A DNA stretch of 64,000 bases from Shimazuella soli (GCF_022511585.1 NZ_JAKWBN010000003.1:248001-312000); one strand, 5' to 3'. Counted from the first letter of the stretch, positions 9,340 through 18,325 are shown. A program made the numbers and translations. Notes: generated from the letters alone by a model not told the origin.

Positions 9340-10802
9340 TGGGACTTCTTTCTTATTTGCTAAGTATTCCGCTTTTAGGTGTGGTAGTAATTCAATTTTT
9401 GTCTAAGACAGCAGTAAGATCGCATCGTGTTCTAGCTAGTATCTTTACTTTTATCGCTTTTGTTTTCAGCCTATACTTATACTTTCCATTCCAAGCGAGT
9501 CAAGGATTACAGTTTAAAGAAAATATATCTTGGTTTCATTTTGGATCAACAGATGGTTTTTTCTATAGTCTTGGAATAGATGGGCTATCTTTGCCATTAC
9601 TCGTCCTCACTACGTTAGTTAGTTTTATTGCGTCCATGGCTTCAATCTATGTTAAAGAACGTACAAAGACCTATTTCTCACTTTTTTTATTGTTAGAATT
9701 CGGGATGATGGGAGTTTTTCTAGCATCTAACCTATTTTTGTTTTTCTTATTTTTTGAGGTTACATTAGTAACCATGTTTTTCTTGATTGGAATTTGGGGA
9801 TATTCCCAAAAAGAGAAAGCAGCTTATCATTTTTTGATCTACAACGGAATAGGTTCAGCATTTTTGCTCATAGGAATTGTGGGAATATACGTAATTTATG
9901 GATCGGTGGATTACGAGGTTTTGAAGCAAGCAATAGCCGTAAGTCCCTCTTCTGGAGTTATTTGGACACTGTTGACATTTTTATTGATAGCTTTTGCAAT
10001 CAAGCTGCCAATCTTCCCTTTTCACCGCTGGATGTTACTTGTCCATGTAGAAGCACCTCCTTCTATCGTCATGATTCACGCAGGGATTTTATTAAAAATG
10101 GGTGCTTATGGGATACTTCGATTTGGAGTCGGTATGTTTCCGAATTATATGGAGTACATTTCTACTGTTTTAGCTGTGTTAGGACTTATCAACTTGCTAT
10201 ATGGAGCCATTTTAGCTTTTGCTCAGCAAGAATTAAAGAGTGTGTTGGCATACTCCAGTATCAGTCATATGGGAATCGTGCTATTAGGGATCGCAGCTGT
10301 AAATCAGGTTGGATTGCAAGGTGCTGTCTTTCAATCTATTTCCCATGGATTGTTATCTGCTCTTTTCTTTTTCTTAGTTGGTGCTCTCTATCAGCGAACC
10401 AAATCAACCCAATTAGAGGATTTTGGAGGGCTTGCAAAGTCAATGCCGATTTTTTCAGGTATTTTGATGGTAGCGAGTCTGGGATTATTAGGACTTCCAG
10501 GGTTATCAGGATTTATAAGTGAGTTCTTTTCCTTATTAGGGTTGTTTGAAAAACATCCGATTTATGCTGCTGTAGGGACATTAGGCTTGATTTTAGCAGC
10601 AGTTTATACCTTACGGGCTTTGATGTCAGTTACTTTTGGCGGGCAGCAAAAAGCCTTTAAAGCAAGGGACATGGATTGGAAAGAATGGCTTCCTATGTTT
10701 GTCTTGGTCTTACTCATCATTGGAATTGGAATCTATCCTGAACTGATAAGCAACACTTTAAATGGTGCGCTTAATACCATAGCATCTGGATGGAGGGGTT
10801 AA
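9339..10802 (+). CDS. nuoM: Complex I antiporter-like subunit M
   Basis: 487 residues, about 14 helices. The conserved glutamate helix reads FFLFFEVTLVTMFFLIGIWG, and the lysine/histidine helix reads FAIKLPIFPFHRWMLLVHVE followed by APPSIVMIHAGILLKMG. Starts at ATG 9339 behind GGGGAGG and abuts nuoL. Paralogous to nuoL and nuoN. Confidence 0.93.
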   Translation: MGLLSYLLSIPLLGVVVIQFLSKTAVRSHRVLASIFTFIAFVFSLYLYFPFQASQGLQFKENISWFHFGSTDGFFYSLGIDGLSLPLLVLTTLVSFIASMASIYVKERTKTYFSLFLLLEFGMMGVFLASNLFLFFLFFEVTLVTMFFLIGIWGYSQKEKAAYHFLIYNGIGSAFLLIGIVGIYVIYGSVDYEVLKQAIAVSPSSGVIWTLLTFLLIAFAIKLPIFPFHRWMLLVHVEAPPSIVMIHAGILLKMGAYGILRFGVGMFPNYMEYISTVLAVLGLINLLYGAILAFAQQELKSVLAYSSISHMGIVLLGIAAVNQVGLQGAVFQSISHGLLSALFFFLVGALYQRTKSTQLEDFGGLAKSMPIFSGILMVASLGLLGLPGLSGFISEFFSLLGLFEKHPIYAAVGTLGLILAAVYTLRALMSVTFGGQQKAFKARDMDWKEWLPMFVLVLLIIGIGIYPELISNTLNGALNTIASGWRG

Positions 10803-10804
10803 AG

Positions 10805-12253
10805 ATGAATGAAATGATCATGCAACTCTCTCCAGAATGGATTTTACTAGTAGGGATTGCCTTAGTACTAGTTGGGGAGATTTTGTTAAACAAAGATAGC
10901 TCGCGGTTTGTTTTGGGTTTTATTTCTATTTTAACGGTGATTGCTTCAGGACTGTTTGTGTTACTGCAAGACAGAGAAGTTATCAACTTATTCAGCGGGA
11001 GCTTCATAAGTGATACCACTATTCGATCTATCAAAATTCTGCTTATTGTAGGGACTTTACTTGTGCTCATTCTCTCATTTGCCGAAAAAGTTTCTGCAAA
11101 AGGAGAATATTATCTACTTCTTTTAGCAGCTTTACTAGGCGCTATGACACTAGTAAGCTCCTCTGAGTTAATTTCTTTATTTGTCAGCTTGGAACTGCTC
11201 AGTCTCTCTTCATATGTATTGGTAGGTATGCAGCGGGATCGAATGATCTCAAGTGAAGCAGCATGGAAATATGTAGTTTATGGCGGTGCATCTTCGGCCT
11301 TTTTGCTTTACGGAATGTCTTTTTTCTACGGTTTAACAGGCACCACAAAATTAGTGGGCATGTCTGATTCACTTTCTATTGCCTACCATAATGAACATGG
11401 GTTGTTACTATATCTAGGACTAGTGCTTCTGTTCATTGGGATTGGGTTTAAGATCGCTGCTGTTCCGTTTCATATGTGGGCTCCTGACGTTTACCAAGGT
11501 GCGCCTACAACAGTCACTGCTTTTTTAGCTGTTGTTTCTAAGATCGCTGGTTTTGTCTTTGCCCTTCGATTGTTGAGTGGATTGTTTCCTTCGGATGGAC
11601 TCAAGCCAATTGTACATATGGTGGTTGTCCCTGCATTACTGGTCATTGCCATGCTGTCTATGATCGTCGGAAATGTCGTAGCGCTCAAACAATCAAACTT
11701 AAAACGGCTATTGGCATACTCTAGTATCGGGCATGCAGGTTATATGCTTGTTGCGGTCATAAGTTTATTATTGAGTAAAGAAAAAGAAGCATTTTTCAGC
11801 TTATATTATTATTTTGTTGCTTATTTATTGGCTAGCGCAGGTGCTTTTGCTATTTTACAAGTAATCGCCAAAGAGCGCAGTCCTGACCAAAAAATGCTGA
11901 GTGGTTTGTATAAGAGGTCACCATGGCTTGCATTTTGTTTGACTGTATTTTTATTGTCCCTAGCAGGAATTCCATTTACGGCAGGCTTTATTGGGAAATT
12001 TACCATACTCATCAGCGCATTTGGCAATAGTTTATTTTGGCTCGCTGGCACTATGCTGCTCACGACTGTCATTTCCTATTACTACTACTTCCGATTGATC
12101 CGTCAGATGTATTGGCAAGATGATGACAAAGTATCGCTAGACAAAATTCATTGGTCAACAGGAATCGTAATTGCAATAACGCTTATAGGGACATTTTTAT
12201 TTGGAATTATGCCAAGTTTTGTATTACAAAGCTTGAGCGCATGGATCGCATAA
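10805..12253 (+). CDS. nuoN: Complex I antiporter-like subunit N
   Basis: 482 residues; last gene of the operon. Conserved features are LFVSLELLSLSSYVLVG, GFKIAAVPFHMWAPDVYQGAP and LLAYSSIGHAGYMLV. The ATG at 10805 has GGAGGGG at 10792-10798; the in-frame ATG at 10790 overlaps nuoM and lacks a site. A strong terminator follows immediately, so nuoE, F and G are not part of this operon. Confidence 0.93.
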   Translation: MNEMIMQLSPEWILLVGIALVLVGEILLNKDSSRFVLGFISILTVIASGLFVLLQDREVINLFSGSFISDTTIRSIKILLIVGTLLVLILSFAEKVSAKGEYYLLLLAALLGAMTLVSSSELISLFVSLELLSLSSYVLVGMQRDRMISSEAAWKYVVYGGASSAFLLYGMSFFYGLTGTTKLVGMSDSLSIAYHNEHGLLLYLGLVLLFIGIGFKIAAVPFHMWAPDVYQGAPTTVTAFLAVVSKIAGFVFALRLLSGLFPSDGLKPIVHMVVVPALLVIAMLSMIVGNVVALKQSNLKRLLAYSSIGHAGYMLVAVISLLLSKEKEAFFSLYYYFVAYLLASAGAFAILQVIAKERSPDQKMLSGLYKRSPWLAFCLTVFLLSLAGIPFTAGFIGKFTILISAFGNSLFWLAGTMLLTTVISYYYYFRLIRQMYWQDDDKVSLDKIHWSTGIVIAITLIGTFLFGIMPSFVLQSLSAWIA

Positions 12254-12258
12254 AGCAG

Positions 12259-12287
12259 AAATCCCCATCTTTAGTAGATGGGGATTT
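12259..12287. terminator. Terminator of the nuo operon
   Basis: AAATCCCCATCT-TTAGT-AGATGGGGATTT, a perfect 12-bp stem between convergent genes. The A- and T-ended arms could serve both strands. Confidence 0.85.
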
Positions 12288-12299
12288 CCTATCTATATC

Positions 12300-12656
12300 T
12301 TAATCACCAATTTGTACAAAGTTATCCATTTCTGCTAACGCACGAACCATTCGAGGATGAAGGGGCAGGATCAAGTCAGCAGATTCCTTTTCAAATGTAC
12401 CGTTACGACTCACTACATGTAGAGCTTTGGCACGAATCTGATAGTGCTGCCAAGTTGGGTGTTGAAGTTCATTTTTGGGAAGTGTATAAGGAATCATCCC
12501 AATGATATCTGAGAGCATGAGATGATAGGTCATATGTGGCTTTTGAAAGATAAATTCTTTCTTTGTCAAAGTATATCGATAAGGATATTTCACCTGAGAA
12601 ATCACTAACTCTCCTGAAAATCGTTTGATATGAATAAAATCCGTATTAATTTTCAT
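12300..12656 (-). CDS. Conserved-looking hypothetical protein, divergent from vat
   Basis: A 118-residue protein I do not recognise, read from ATG 12656 ([20 protein letters not shown]). It contains no signal peptide, membrane segment or cysteine motif, and has a basic/aromatic N-terminal half. The minus frame stays open to 12983, but that part runs antisense through vat and is shadow. The GGAGGG in front of ATG 12656 is almost adjacent to the codon, so the exact start is uncertain. Shares an intergenic region of about 80 bases with the divergent vat gene. Confidence 0.5.
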   Translation of the reverse strand: MKINTDFIHIKRFSGELVISQVKYPYRYTLTKKEFIFQKPHMTYHLMLSDIIGMIPYTLPKNELQHPTWQHYQIRAKALHVVSRNGTFEKESADLILPLHPRMVRALAEMDNFVQIGD

Positions 12657-12734
12657 CCCTCCAAACGTATTGGGTGTTATTATTGTAACATATATATTCA
12701 TTTGCTTTTTGCAACGATTACTGGAGGGATCAAA

Positions 12735-13364
12735 GTGCTGGGACCTAATCCAAATACAAAGTACCCAATGGAGCAAAATCCTAACGTACAATTCATAAAA
12801 AATATCGTCACTAATCCTAATATACAAGCTGGGGACTATTCTTATTACAATTCCAAGAATGGGGAGCCATTTGAAGATCAAGTATTGTTTCATTATGATG
12901 TTTATGGAGACAAACTGATCATAGGAAAGTTTTGCTCTATTGCAGCAGGTACTACTTTCATTATGAATGGAGCTAATCACCAAATGGATGGATCAACCTA
13001 TCCATTTCATTTATTTGGAAATGGATGGGAAAAGTTTGTACCATCACTAGAGGATCTTCCGTTTAAAGGTGATACTGTCATTGGTAATGATGTTTGGATT
13101 GGAAGAAACGTGACGGTTATGCCGGGAGTAAAAATTGGCGATGGTGCGATTGTCGCTGCTCATGCAGTTGTTACCAAAGATGTAGAAGCCTATTCGATTG
13201 TTGGAGGAAATCCAACAAAAGAGATAAAAAAACGATTTTCGAAAGAAAAAATAGATGAGTGGCTAACAATAAAGTGGTGGGATTGGGATATTGAACTCAT
13301 ATCTGCAAACATTGATAAGATTGTTAGCGGCGATTTGGATGGTTTAAAGCGAGCGGCAAAATAG
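12735..13364 (+). CDS. vat: Vat-family xenobiotic (streptogramin A) O-acetyltransferase
   Basis: 209 residues, the standard length of left-handed beta-helix xenobiotic acetyltransferases. The core reads [32 protein letters not shown] and [19 protein letters not shown]. The catalytic histidine falls at position 82 if GTG 12735 is the start, the same number as in VatD; the ribosome site TGGAGGG supports this start. The family acetylates virginiamycin-M type streptogramins with acetyl-CoA. Chromosomal and single, with no mobile element beside it, so it may be intrinsic resistance or act on another compound. Confidence 0.88.
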   Translation: MLGPNPNTKYPMEQNPNVQFIKNIVTNPNIQAGDYSYYNSKNGEPFEDQVLFHYDVYGDKLIIGKFCSIAAGTTFIMNGANHQMDGSTYPFHLFGNGWEKFVPSLEDLPFKGDTVIGNDVWIGRNVTVMPGVKIGDGAIVAAHAVVTKDVEAYSIVGGNPTKEIKKRFSKEKIDEWLTIKWWDWDIELISANIDKIVSGDLDGLKRAAK

Positions 13365-13549
13365 CATCTTTATTTCTAGAATTGTAAGAGGAGAAAGACC
13401 TGTTTGTTGAGATCTTTTTCTTTCGTAAATAAAGGGAAATGCAATTATTATCATGTTATTCTGAAATGATATATGATTTTCTTTTCACTTTCATTGTAAA
13501 ATAAGAGGGAAGAAGGTGATTTTAGAGAGGATAGAGGTAAGAGAATAGA

Positions 13550-13762
13550 ATGATTATTCTAAAAATACTACTTTTTCTTTTGCCTATATTGGCATTTCTT
13601 TTTGGTAAGTTGTTGTATTATGGTTTGAAACGCACTTATCGTACACAGCGTATCTCTATCCCTGGTTTGGGTATCTGGTTTGCTGGTCTTATTATTGGTT
13701 TGTTTATCATTTTTTTGCTTTTGTTTACTTTTGGTTTTGGCTTAGCTTTTTGGTTATTTTAG
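13550..13762 (+). CDS. Small two-helix membrane protein, hypothetical
   Basis: 70 residues with two hydrophobic segments (about 3-24 and 43-69) around a basic loop GLKRTYRTQRIS. GAGGTAAG lies ahead of ATG 13550, and a perfect-looking terminator follows. Aromatic-rich last helix (FTFGFGLAFWLF). Function unknown. The 185 bases before it hold only weak AT-rich hairpins. Confidence 0.6.
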   Translation: MIILKILLFLLPILAFLFGKLLYYGLKRTYRTQRISIPGLGIWFAGLIIGLFIIFLLLFTFGFGLAFWLF

Positions 13763-13766
13763 TAGA

Positions 13767-13802
13767 AAAATCCTCCTTCATCATGTGATGAGGGAGGATT
13801 TT
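13767..13802 (+). terminator. Terminator of the small membrane protein gene
   Basis: A 17-bp stem with one mismatch: AAAATCCTCCTTCATCA pairs with TGATGAGGGAGGATTTT across a two-base loop. Confidence 0.8.
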
Positions 13803-13803
13803 G

Positions 13804-14050
13804 TATATAGGCTCGTTCATTATTCACACGGGGTGCAGCACTCATACAATAATGAATACCGCACCAGCTACACTTGGATCACACCCGACATGAGTTTCGG
13901 CCGGCCGGCAACCCGATTCGCGACTCGTGTTGTGGGCCCAGTCGTACCTCTATATCAAGCGGAGTGCAGCTTTGCACGTGCCGACCTTAGGTCGGCTACA
14001 TATGCAGACGCATACGCTACCTTCCCGCATCGGTGGTCGACACATATTAA
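13804..14050. other. GC-rich islet with no convincing gene
   Basis: About 250 bases clearly richer in G+C than either flank (for example CGGCCGGCCGGC near 13900). I find no frame with both a ribosome site and sensible codon use on either strand; the plus frame from 13785 starts inside the upstream terminator. It contains a perfect inverted repeat TTCATTATT/AATAATGAA (13816-13856) and GCCGACC-TTA-GGTCGGC (13980-13996). It may be a decayed cassette or encode an RNA. From 14050 to 14256 the sequence is ordinary AT-rich DNA. Confidence 0.45.
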
Positions 14051-14256
14051 GAATTTTATTATACTTCTAATTTCCTTTTAATTCAACTACAAAGAATAAA
14101 TTAGTTAAATTCCGTTACATACATAGATATAGAGGGGGTTAATGTCCATTATCTGAACCTTTTGCATGAATAATCTCAAAAAATGTTTTGCGGTGGAACT
14201 GTTTTTTCGTGTACGATAGACTTGTTGTGTGAACCGTGAACTATGGAGGTGCTGTC

Positions 14257-14499
14257 ATGGAGCAAGCAACAGAACTTGGTGTTTCTTCCCTTACAAACAT
14301 CATCTTCTCATTAATCTTGATTGCCTTTACATGGTGGGTGTTACTCCGTGTTCGGATCGAAGCGATATTGAAGATAAAAGAGCCTTGGTTTGCTTTTATT
14401 GTCATGATGATGTTGTCGATTATCATTGGCCATCAACTAGCACTTTTCTTTATCAATTATTTAGATTGGTCTAGGATTATAGGGCAATATCTTTTCTAG
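14257..14499 (+). CDS. ywzB: DUF1146 family membrane protein (YwzB)
   Basis: 80 residues with two transmembrane segments, the second rich in methionine. GGAGGTG is 7 bases before ATG 14257; the earlier in-frame ATG at 14236 has none. In Bacillus this family sits upstream of ywmB and murA, exactly as here. Function unknown. Confidence 0.8.
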   Translation: MEQATELGVSSLTNIIFSLILIAFTWWVLLRVRIEAILKIKEPWFAFIVMMMLSIIIGHQLALFFINYLDWSRIIGQYLF

Positions 14500-14509
14500 C
14501 ATCATTTGT

Positions 14510-14566
14510 ATAAACTCTCATTCGCTCGTACACAATGGATAGCAAATGGCTATAGGGAGAGTTTAT
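14510..14566 (+). promoter_or_regulatory. Inverted repeat enclosing the leader of ywmB
   Basis: ATAAACTCTC (14510-14519) is a perfect complement of GAGAGTTTAT (14557-14566), and the second arm contains the ywmB ribosome site GGGAGAG two bases from the ATG. Inside the loop a smaller hairpin ATAGC-AAATG-GCTAT can form. Folding would hide the ribosome site. No T run follows, so this is not a plain terminator. Confidence 0.4.
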
Positions 14567-14567
14567 C

Positions 14568-15281
14568 ATGTTGCGATGGATTGGTATTTTGCTTATTAGC
14601 AGTATTTTTTTGATGGGAAGTAGCCAACCAGGTTCAGCGGTACCTCAAACGTTACTTGGAGTAGCTTACAAAATGGAGATCGAGCCGACATCTTATGTTG
14701 TTCATCACAGTGGTCGTACGGGTCACCTGGTATCTGCTTCACAAGCAGGGAAAAACATGCGACAATGGGTGAATGAGCTTTCACTAGGCAAAGTTGAAAA
14801 ACGTACGGATCAAGATGGTATTCGCTATGATGCTTCTGGAAAATGGGGGAATTTAGAGGTCTCTTTTTATATGATCATCGACCAACCTGAGGCAAAAGTA
14901 TCAAAGCCATACATAGCGATACAAGTGACAGGCCATGGAAAGCCAAAAGATGATTGGCCTAAGGCGGCGGAACGAATCCAAAAATTCCTTTTCAAACAAG
15001 AGATTCCTACACATCTGCATTACTCGATACAAGGAAATTTAGATCATTCTACAGATACAATAAAGACAGCTCATAACATAGTAAAACTATTAGATGCAAA
15101 AGAGATAGAAGGAATGGAAACCGATCAGACCGTGAGTATTTCCGCGTACTCATCTTTGTTTTCGGAGAGTATCCAAACTGGGGGAGGAAAAATGAACCTC
15201 CAAGTAGCGACCCATCGTGATGTTAAAGATGGCAAGCTAATCGTGACAATTGGTTCACCAATTATTACAGTAGAATATTAG
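14568..15281 (+). CDS. ywmB: YwmB family secreted protein
   Basis: 237 residues with an N-terminal signal segment ([16 protein letters not shown]). The family (often labelled TATA-box-binding-like) is conserved in spore formers directly upstream of murA and has no established reaction. C-terminal segments such as [20 protein letters not shown] and [20 protein letters not shown] are typical. Likely cotranscribed with murA 20 bases downstream. Confidence 0.82.
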   Translation: MLRWIGILLISSIFLMGSSQPGSAVPQTLLGVAYKMEIEPTSYVVHHSGRTGHLVSASQAGKNMRQWVNELSLGKVEKRTDQDGIRYDASGKWGNLEVSFYMIIDQPEAKVSKPYIAIQVTGHGKPKDDWPKAAERIQKFLFKQEIPTHLHYSIQGNLDHSTDTIKTAHNIVKLLDAKEIEGMETDQTVSISAYSSLFSESIQTGGGKMNLQVATHRDVKDGKLIVTIGSPIITVEY

Positions 15282-15301
15282 ATCATCTGGGGGGAAGACA
15301 T

Positions 15302-16597
15302 GTGGAAAAAATTATCGTTCAAGGTGGTAACCGTTTGCAAGGCAGAGTAAAAGTACATGGTGCTAAAAATGCGGTTCTGCCGTTGATAGCGGCATCTATT
15401 TTGCCGGCAAGAGGAAGTATTACCATTTTGGATGTACCTATGTTAGACGACGTAAAAACGATTACCAAAATGTTGTCTAGCCTAGGAATAAAAGCAGAAC
15501 TCGGAGAAGATAGCGTACACATCGATGCTCAAACATTTGAGACGACACAAGCTCCTTATGATTTAGTTCGGAAGATGCGGGCTTCGTTTCTTATTATGGG
15601 TCCACTTCTGGCGAGAAAAAAACATGCGCGAATTCCGTTACCTGGAGGATGTGCGATTGGCAGCCGTCCGATCGACCAGCATCTAAAAGGTTTAGAAGCA
15701 ATGGGAGTCCAATTTGAAATTGAGGCTGGACATATTGAAGGCCGAGTTGCAGACCGACTGCAAGGGGCGAGCATTTATTTGGATTTCCCAAGTGTTGGTG
15801 CTACCCAAAATATAATGATGGCAGCTAGCCTTGCAAATGGTCGTACGGTTATCGAGAATGCAGCATGTGAACCGGAAATTGTCGATCTAGCAAATTTCCT
15901 CAATGCAATGGGGGCAAAGGTTCGAGGTGCTGGAACCGATGAGATTCGCATTGATGGAGTCGATTTTTTACATGGAACCGAGTATACCGTGATTACGGAT
16001 CGGATTGAAGCGGGAACTTATATGGTAGCTGCTGCTATCACTCGTGGGGAAGTATTTGTAGAAGGGGCGATAGCGGATCATCTCATCCCTCTTATTGCGA
16101 AATTACGAGAGATGGGTGTCCAAGTGATGGTGAGTGAAGATGGTATTTTGGTTCGGGCAGAAGGGGAATTAAAACCAATTGATGTCAAAACCTTACCTTA
16201 CCCAGGCTTTCCTACTGATCTCCAATCACAGGTGATGGCACTTCAATTAACTGCCAAAGGTACGAGTCTCATGTCCGAAACTGTATTTGAAAATCGTTTT
16301 ATGCATGTGGAAGAGCTTAAACGGATGAGTGCTCATATTAAAATCGATGGCAGAACAGCTGTGATCGAAGGTGGCCATCCTCTCTCAGGTGCACAAGTGA
16401 CATCTACAGATTTGCGTGCAGGAGCAGCTTTGATCTTAGCTGGGCTTGTAGCAGATGGAGATACGGAAGTGTACGGTTTACATCATGTGGATCGTGGTTA
16501 TGTGGATATTGTTGGGAAGCTACAGTCACTAGGTGCAAAAATCAAGCGTGTGAGTGTGGAAGAGGAAGTTTCAGCAACTAGTCATTCCTATGCATAA
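15302..16597 (+). CDS. murA: UDP-N-acetylglucosamine 1-carboxyvinyltransferase
   Basis: First committed enzyme of peptidoglycan synthesis: adds enolpyruvate from PEP to UDP-GlcNAc in the cytoplasm. 431 residues. Lys22 in KVHGAKNA and the PEP-binding cysteine Cys117 in [12 protein letters not shown] are both present (Cys means fosfomycin-sensitive type), and the FPTDLQ loop is intact. GTG start 15302 follows GGGGGGAAG. Sits in the ywmB-murA-spoIID order. Confidence 0.96.
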   Translation: MEKIIVQGGNRLQGRVKVHGAKNAVLPLIAASILPARGSITILDVPMLDDVKTITKMLSSLGIKAELGEDSVHIDAQTFETTQAPYDLVRKMRASFLIMGPLLARKKHARIPLPGGCAIGSRPIDQHLKGLEAMGVQFEIEAGHIEGRVADRLQGASIYLDFPSVGATQNIMMAASLANGRTVIENAACEPEIVDLANFLNAMGAKVRGAGTDEIRIDGVDFLHGTEYTVITDRIEAGTYMVAAAITRGEVFVEGAIADHLIPLIAKLREMGVQVMVSEDGILVRAEGELKPIDVKTLPYPGFPTDLQSQVMALQLTAKGTSLMSETVFENRFMHVEELKRMSAHIKIDGRTAVIEGGHPLSGAQVTSTDLRAGAALILAGLVADGDTEVYGLHHVDRGYVDIVGKLQSLGAKIKRVSVEEEVSATSHSYA

Positions 16598-16630
16598 GGA
16601 AATTTGATAGATAGTTCTAACCTAGTAAGT

Positions 16631-16676
16631 CTCCTAATAGGCTAAGAGAAAGATTCCTGTTAGGAGGTTTTTTTTT
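16631..16676 (+). terminator. Terminator after murA that carries the spoIID ribosome site
   Basis: CTCCTAATAG pairs with CTGTTAGGAG (one G-T) over a 16-base loop and is followed by nine T. The 3' arm contains AGGAGG, and the T run ends in the TTG start codon of spoIID. Hence the same bases serve as terminator stem and ribosome site. Confidence 0.7.
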
Positions 16677-17667
16677 GTCCTATAACTACAAATTTGTTGG
16701 ATTGATGTGTTCTCTTTTTGTCCTTTTACCACTAGCGATCGTATTGATTCCAATGGTTTTAGTAGACTTTCAGCAAGGTGGTATAAAAGTAGATGCTTTC
16801 GCTCCTGAACATAACAATAACCTAGCCGATGACTCCAAAATTTATATAAATGTAAAGTTATCTGTTGAAAAAAAGACCGTTCGACTGCCATTAGAAGATT
16901 ATATTCGCGGGGTGGTAGCTTCTGAGATGCCAGTAGAATTCGAGCCCGAATCCCTTCGGGCACAGGCGATTGCGGCTCGAACTTATATTTATAGTCGTGT
17001 AAAAAATAAGGAAGCAACCGTTACAGATACGGTTAAAGATCAAGTATATGCTACAGATGAAAAACTAAAGGAAAAATGGGGAATTTACTATCAACAAAAT
17101 ATGATAAAAGTTCGTGCGGCAGTAAACTCAACCAAAGGAAAAATTATCACCTATCAAAATAAACCGATCTATGCAGCTTTCTTTTCTACTAGCAATGGGT
17201 ACACAGAAAACTCCGAGGAATATTTTAAAGAAGCCTACCCATACTTGCGAAGTGTCCCTTCTACTTGGGATAGACGATCTCCAAAGTTTATGCGCAGTAA
17301 AACATTACCTTTATCTTTTGTCGTCAAAGCGTTGGAACAACACACTGGGAAAAAAGTTTCCATCACTGCTTTCTCACAAAGTCATCCAATAATTTTAAAG
17401 AGAACGTCTGGAAAACGAATTGCTCAAATAAAAATAGGAGATCACATTTTTACTGGAAGAGATGTAAGAGAGGCATTGGGATTAGCATCTTCTGATTTTT
17501 CTTGGAGGCAAGCGGGAGGTCACATTACTTTTATCACCCATGGCTTTGGACATGGTGTCGGCATGAGTCAATGGGGGGCAAATTTGATGGCAAAGCAAGG
17601 AAAGTCAGCAGAACAAATTATTTATCATTACTACCAACATGTGAAGATTAAAAATATAACAAATTAG
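16675..17667 (+). CDS. spoIID: Stage II sporulation protein D (lytic transglycosylase)
   Basis: 330 residues. One N-terminal membrane anchor (about residues 7-30), then the SpoIID/LytB domain: YIRGVVASEMPVEFEPESL, the RAQAIAARTYIYSR segment with the active-site glutamate just before it, and C-terminal GFGHGVGMSQWGANLMAK. Degrades septal peptidoglycan strands during engulfment. The TTG start at 16675 is the only one with AGGAGG at the right distance. Expected to be transcribed by sigma-E; I could not place that promoter. Confidence 0.92.
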   Translation: MSYNYKFVGLMCSLFVLLPLAIVLIPMVLVDFQQGGIKVDAFAPEHNNNLADDSKIYINVKLSVEKKTVRLPLEDYIRGVVASEMPVEFEPESLRAQAIAARTYIYSRVKNKEATVTDTVKDQVYATDEKLKEKWGIYYQQNMIKVRAAVNSTKGKIITYQNKPIYAAFFSTSNGYTENSEEYFKEAYPYLRSVPSTWDRRSPKFMRSKTLPLSFVVKALEQHTGKKVSITAFSQSHPIILKRTSGKRIAQIKIGDHIFTGRDVREALGLASSDFSWRQAGGHITFITHGFGHGVGMSQWGANLMAKQGKSAEQIIYHYYQHVKIKNITN

Positions 17668-17673
17668 TTGATG

Positions 17674-17700
17674 TTTGATTATAATTTTTTTATAATCAAA
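17674..17700 (+). terminator. AT-rich hairpin after spoIID
   Basis: TTTGATTATAA-TTTTT-TTATAATCAAA, a perfect 11-bp stem 7 bases after the stop codon; no long T run follows. Confidence 0.5.
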
Positions 17701-17734
17701 AAGGTTTCGTCCGTGAAAGACGAGAAGAGGAATC

Positions 17735-17935
17735 ATGGCGAGTCGTTCTTTGAATGCAACCGAGAGAATCATTAAGGAGGACGGAAAGGAAGTCCCAGTG
17801 ATCATGCCGGCGTATGTACGGGATGGAAAGGTCCGCCGTCTCCCTGATCCGGAAGATGGTGTAGAGATCTACGTGGAAGCACATGTCTATGACATTGCTT
17901 CTAAGGAACGATCCGATCTCCTGCTGGTAAAGTAA
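17735..17935 (+). CDS. Small hypothetical protein in a GC-rich islet
   Basis: 66 residues starting MASRSLNATERIIKEDGKEV, charged and soluble, no motif that I recognise. AGAGGAA precedes ATG 17735. A 60-base sample inside it is 57% GC (34 of 60), well above its neighbours, and codons such as CTG, GTC, GCC and CCG are frequent. A hairpin without T tract follows. I read it as one of several actinobacterial-like cassettes. Confidence 0.6.
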   Translation: MASRSLNATERIIKEDGKEVPVIMPAYVRDGKVRRLPDPEDGVEIYVEAHVYDIASKERSDLLLVK

Positions 17936-17952
17936 CTCGGGTCATTCAAAAG

Positions 17953-17979
17953 GACTGCCATGCGTCATGTATGGCAGTC
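17953..17979 (+). terminator. T-less hairpin after the 66-residue gene
   Basis: GACTGCCAT-GCGTCATGT-ATGGCAGTC, a perfect 9-bp stem, followed by TGAAGGCA rather than T. This is typical of actinobacterial rather than Bacillus terminators. Confidence 0.5.
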
Positions 17980-18013
17980 TGAAGGCAAAAATGAAATTCT
18001 ATATATAAAGGAA

Positions 18014-18049
18014 AACACCAGCAAACTCTTTTGTATGCTGGTGTTTTTT
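18014..18049 (+). terminator. Intrinsic terminator
   Basis: AACACCAGCA pairs with TGCTGGTGTT over a 12-base loop, with a run of six T. It stands just before the GC-rich 57-residue gene. Confidence 0.75.
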
Positions 18050-18151
18050 CTTTATTTGCAATAAACAATAAGTAAAGTATTTCCTGATTGAAATTCCTTT
18101 TTCTTTTGAATATAATGAAGATGATCGAACGAGCCAAGTTCTGGAGGAACA

Positions 18152-18325
18152 GTGGCCAAGCAGGGCAAGCGCGTCAAGACGCGGAACCAGCCGAAGACGG
18201 CCGTCCCCCGCTCCAAGCGGAAGGAGAGCACCCACTGGTCGACGGTGGGCACCATACGAGCGGTCGTGCCTGTCCCGGGAACCAGCGGATCGGGGTCCAG
18301 GGGACGTAAGGGCCGCATCCAGTAG
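18152..18325 (+). CDS. 57-residue Lys/Arg-rich protein in a GC-rich islet
   Basis: GTG at 18152 with GGAGGAACA directly upstream opens a 57-codon frame ending at TAG 18325: MAKQGKRVKTRNQPKTAV and so on, ending GSGSRGRKGRIQ. About a third of the residues are Lys or Arg, so it is strongly basic. By direct count 119 of 174 bases (68%) are G or C and third positions are mostly G/C, as in Streptomyces. It has no recognisable domain; a nucleic-acid binding role would be guesswork. A small palindrome TCTCA-GGG-TGAGA lies downstream. Confidence 0.65.
   Translation: MAKQGKRVKTRNQPKTAVPRSKRKESTHWSTVGTIRAVVPVPGTSGSGSRGRKGRIQ

Noticed and set aside
9794-10522. 242-residue frame inside nuoM
   Set aside because: Shadow of nuoM in another frame; rich in Cys, Ser and Arg with no ribosome site.
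12657-12983. N-terminal part of a 227-residue minus-strand frame opposite vat
   Set aside because: It is antisense to the vat coding sequence, with Cys/Trp/Ile-rich shadow composition; only the part below 12656 looks like protein.
13785-14081. 98-residue plus-strand frame over the 13.8 kb islet
   Set aside because: Its start is inside the preceding terminator, there is no ribosome site and the product has no protein-like pattern.
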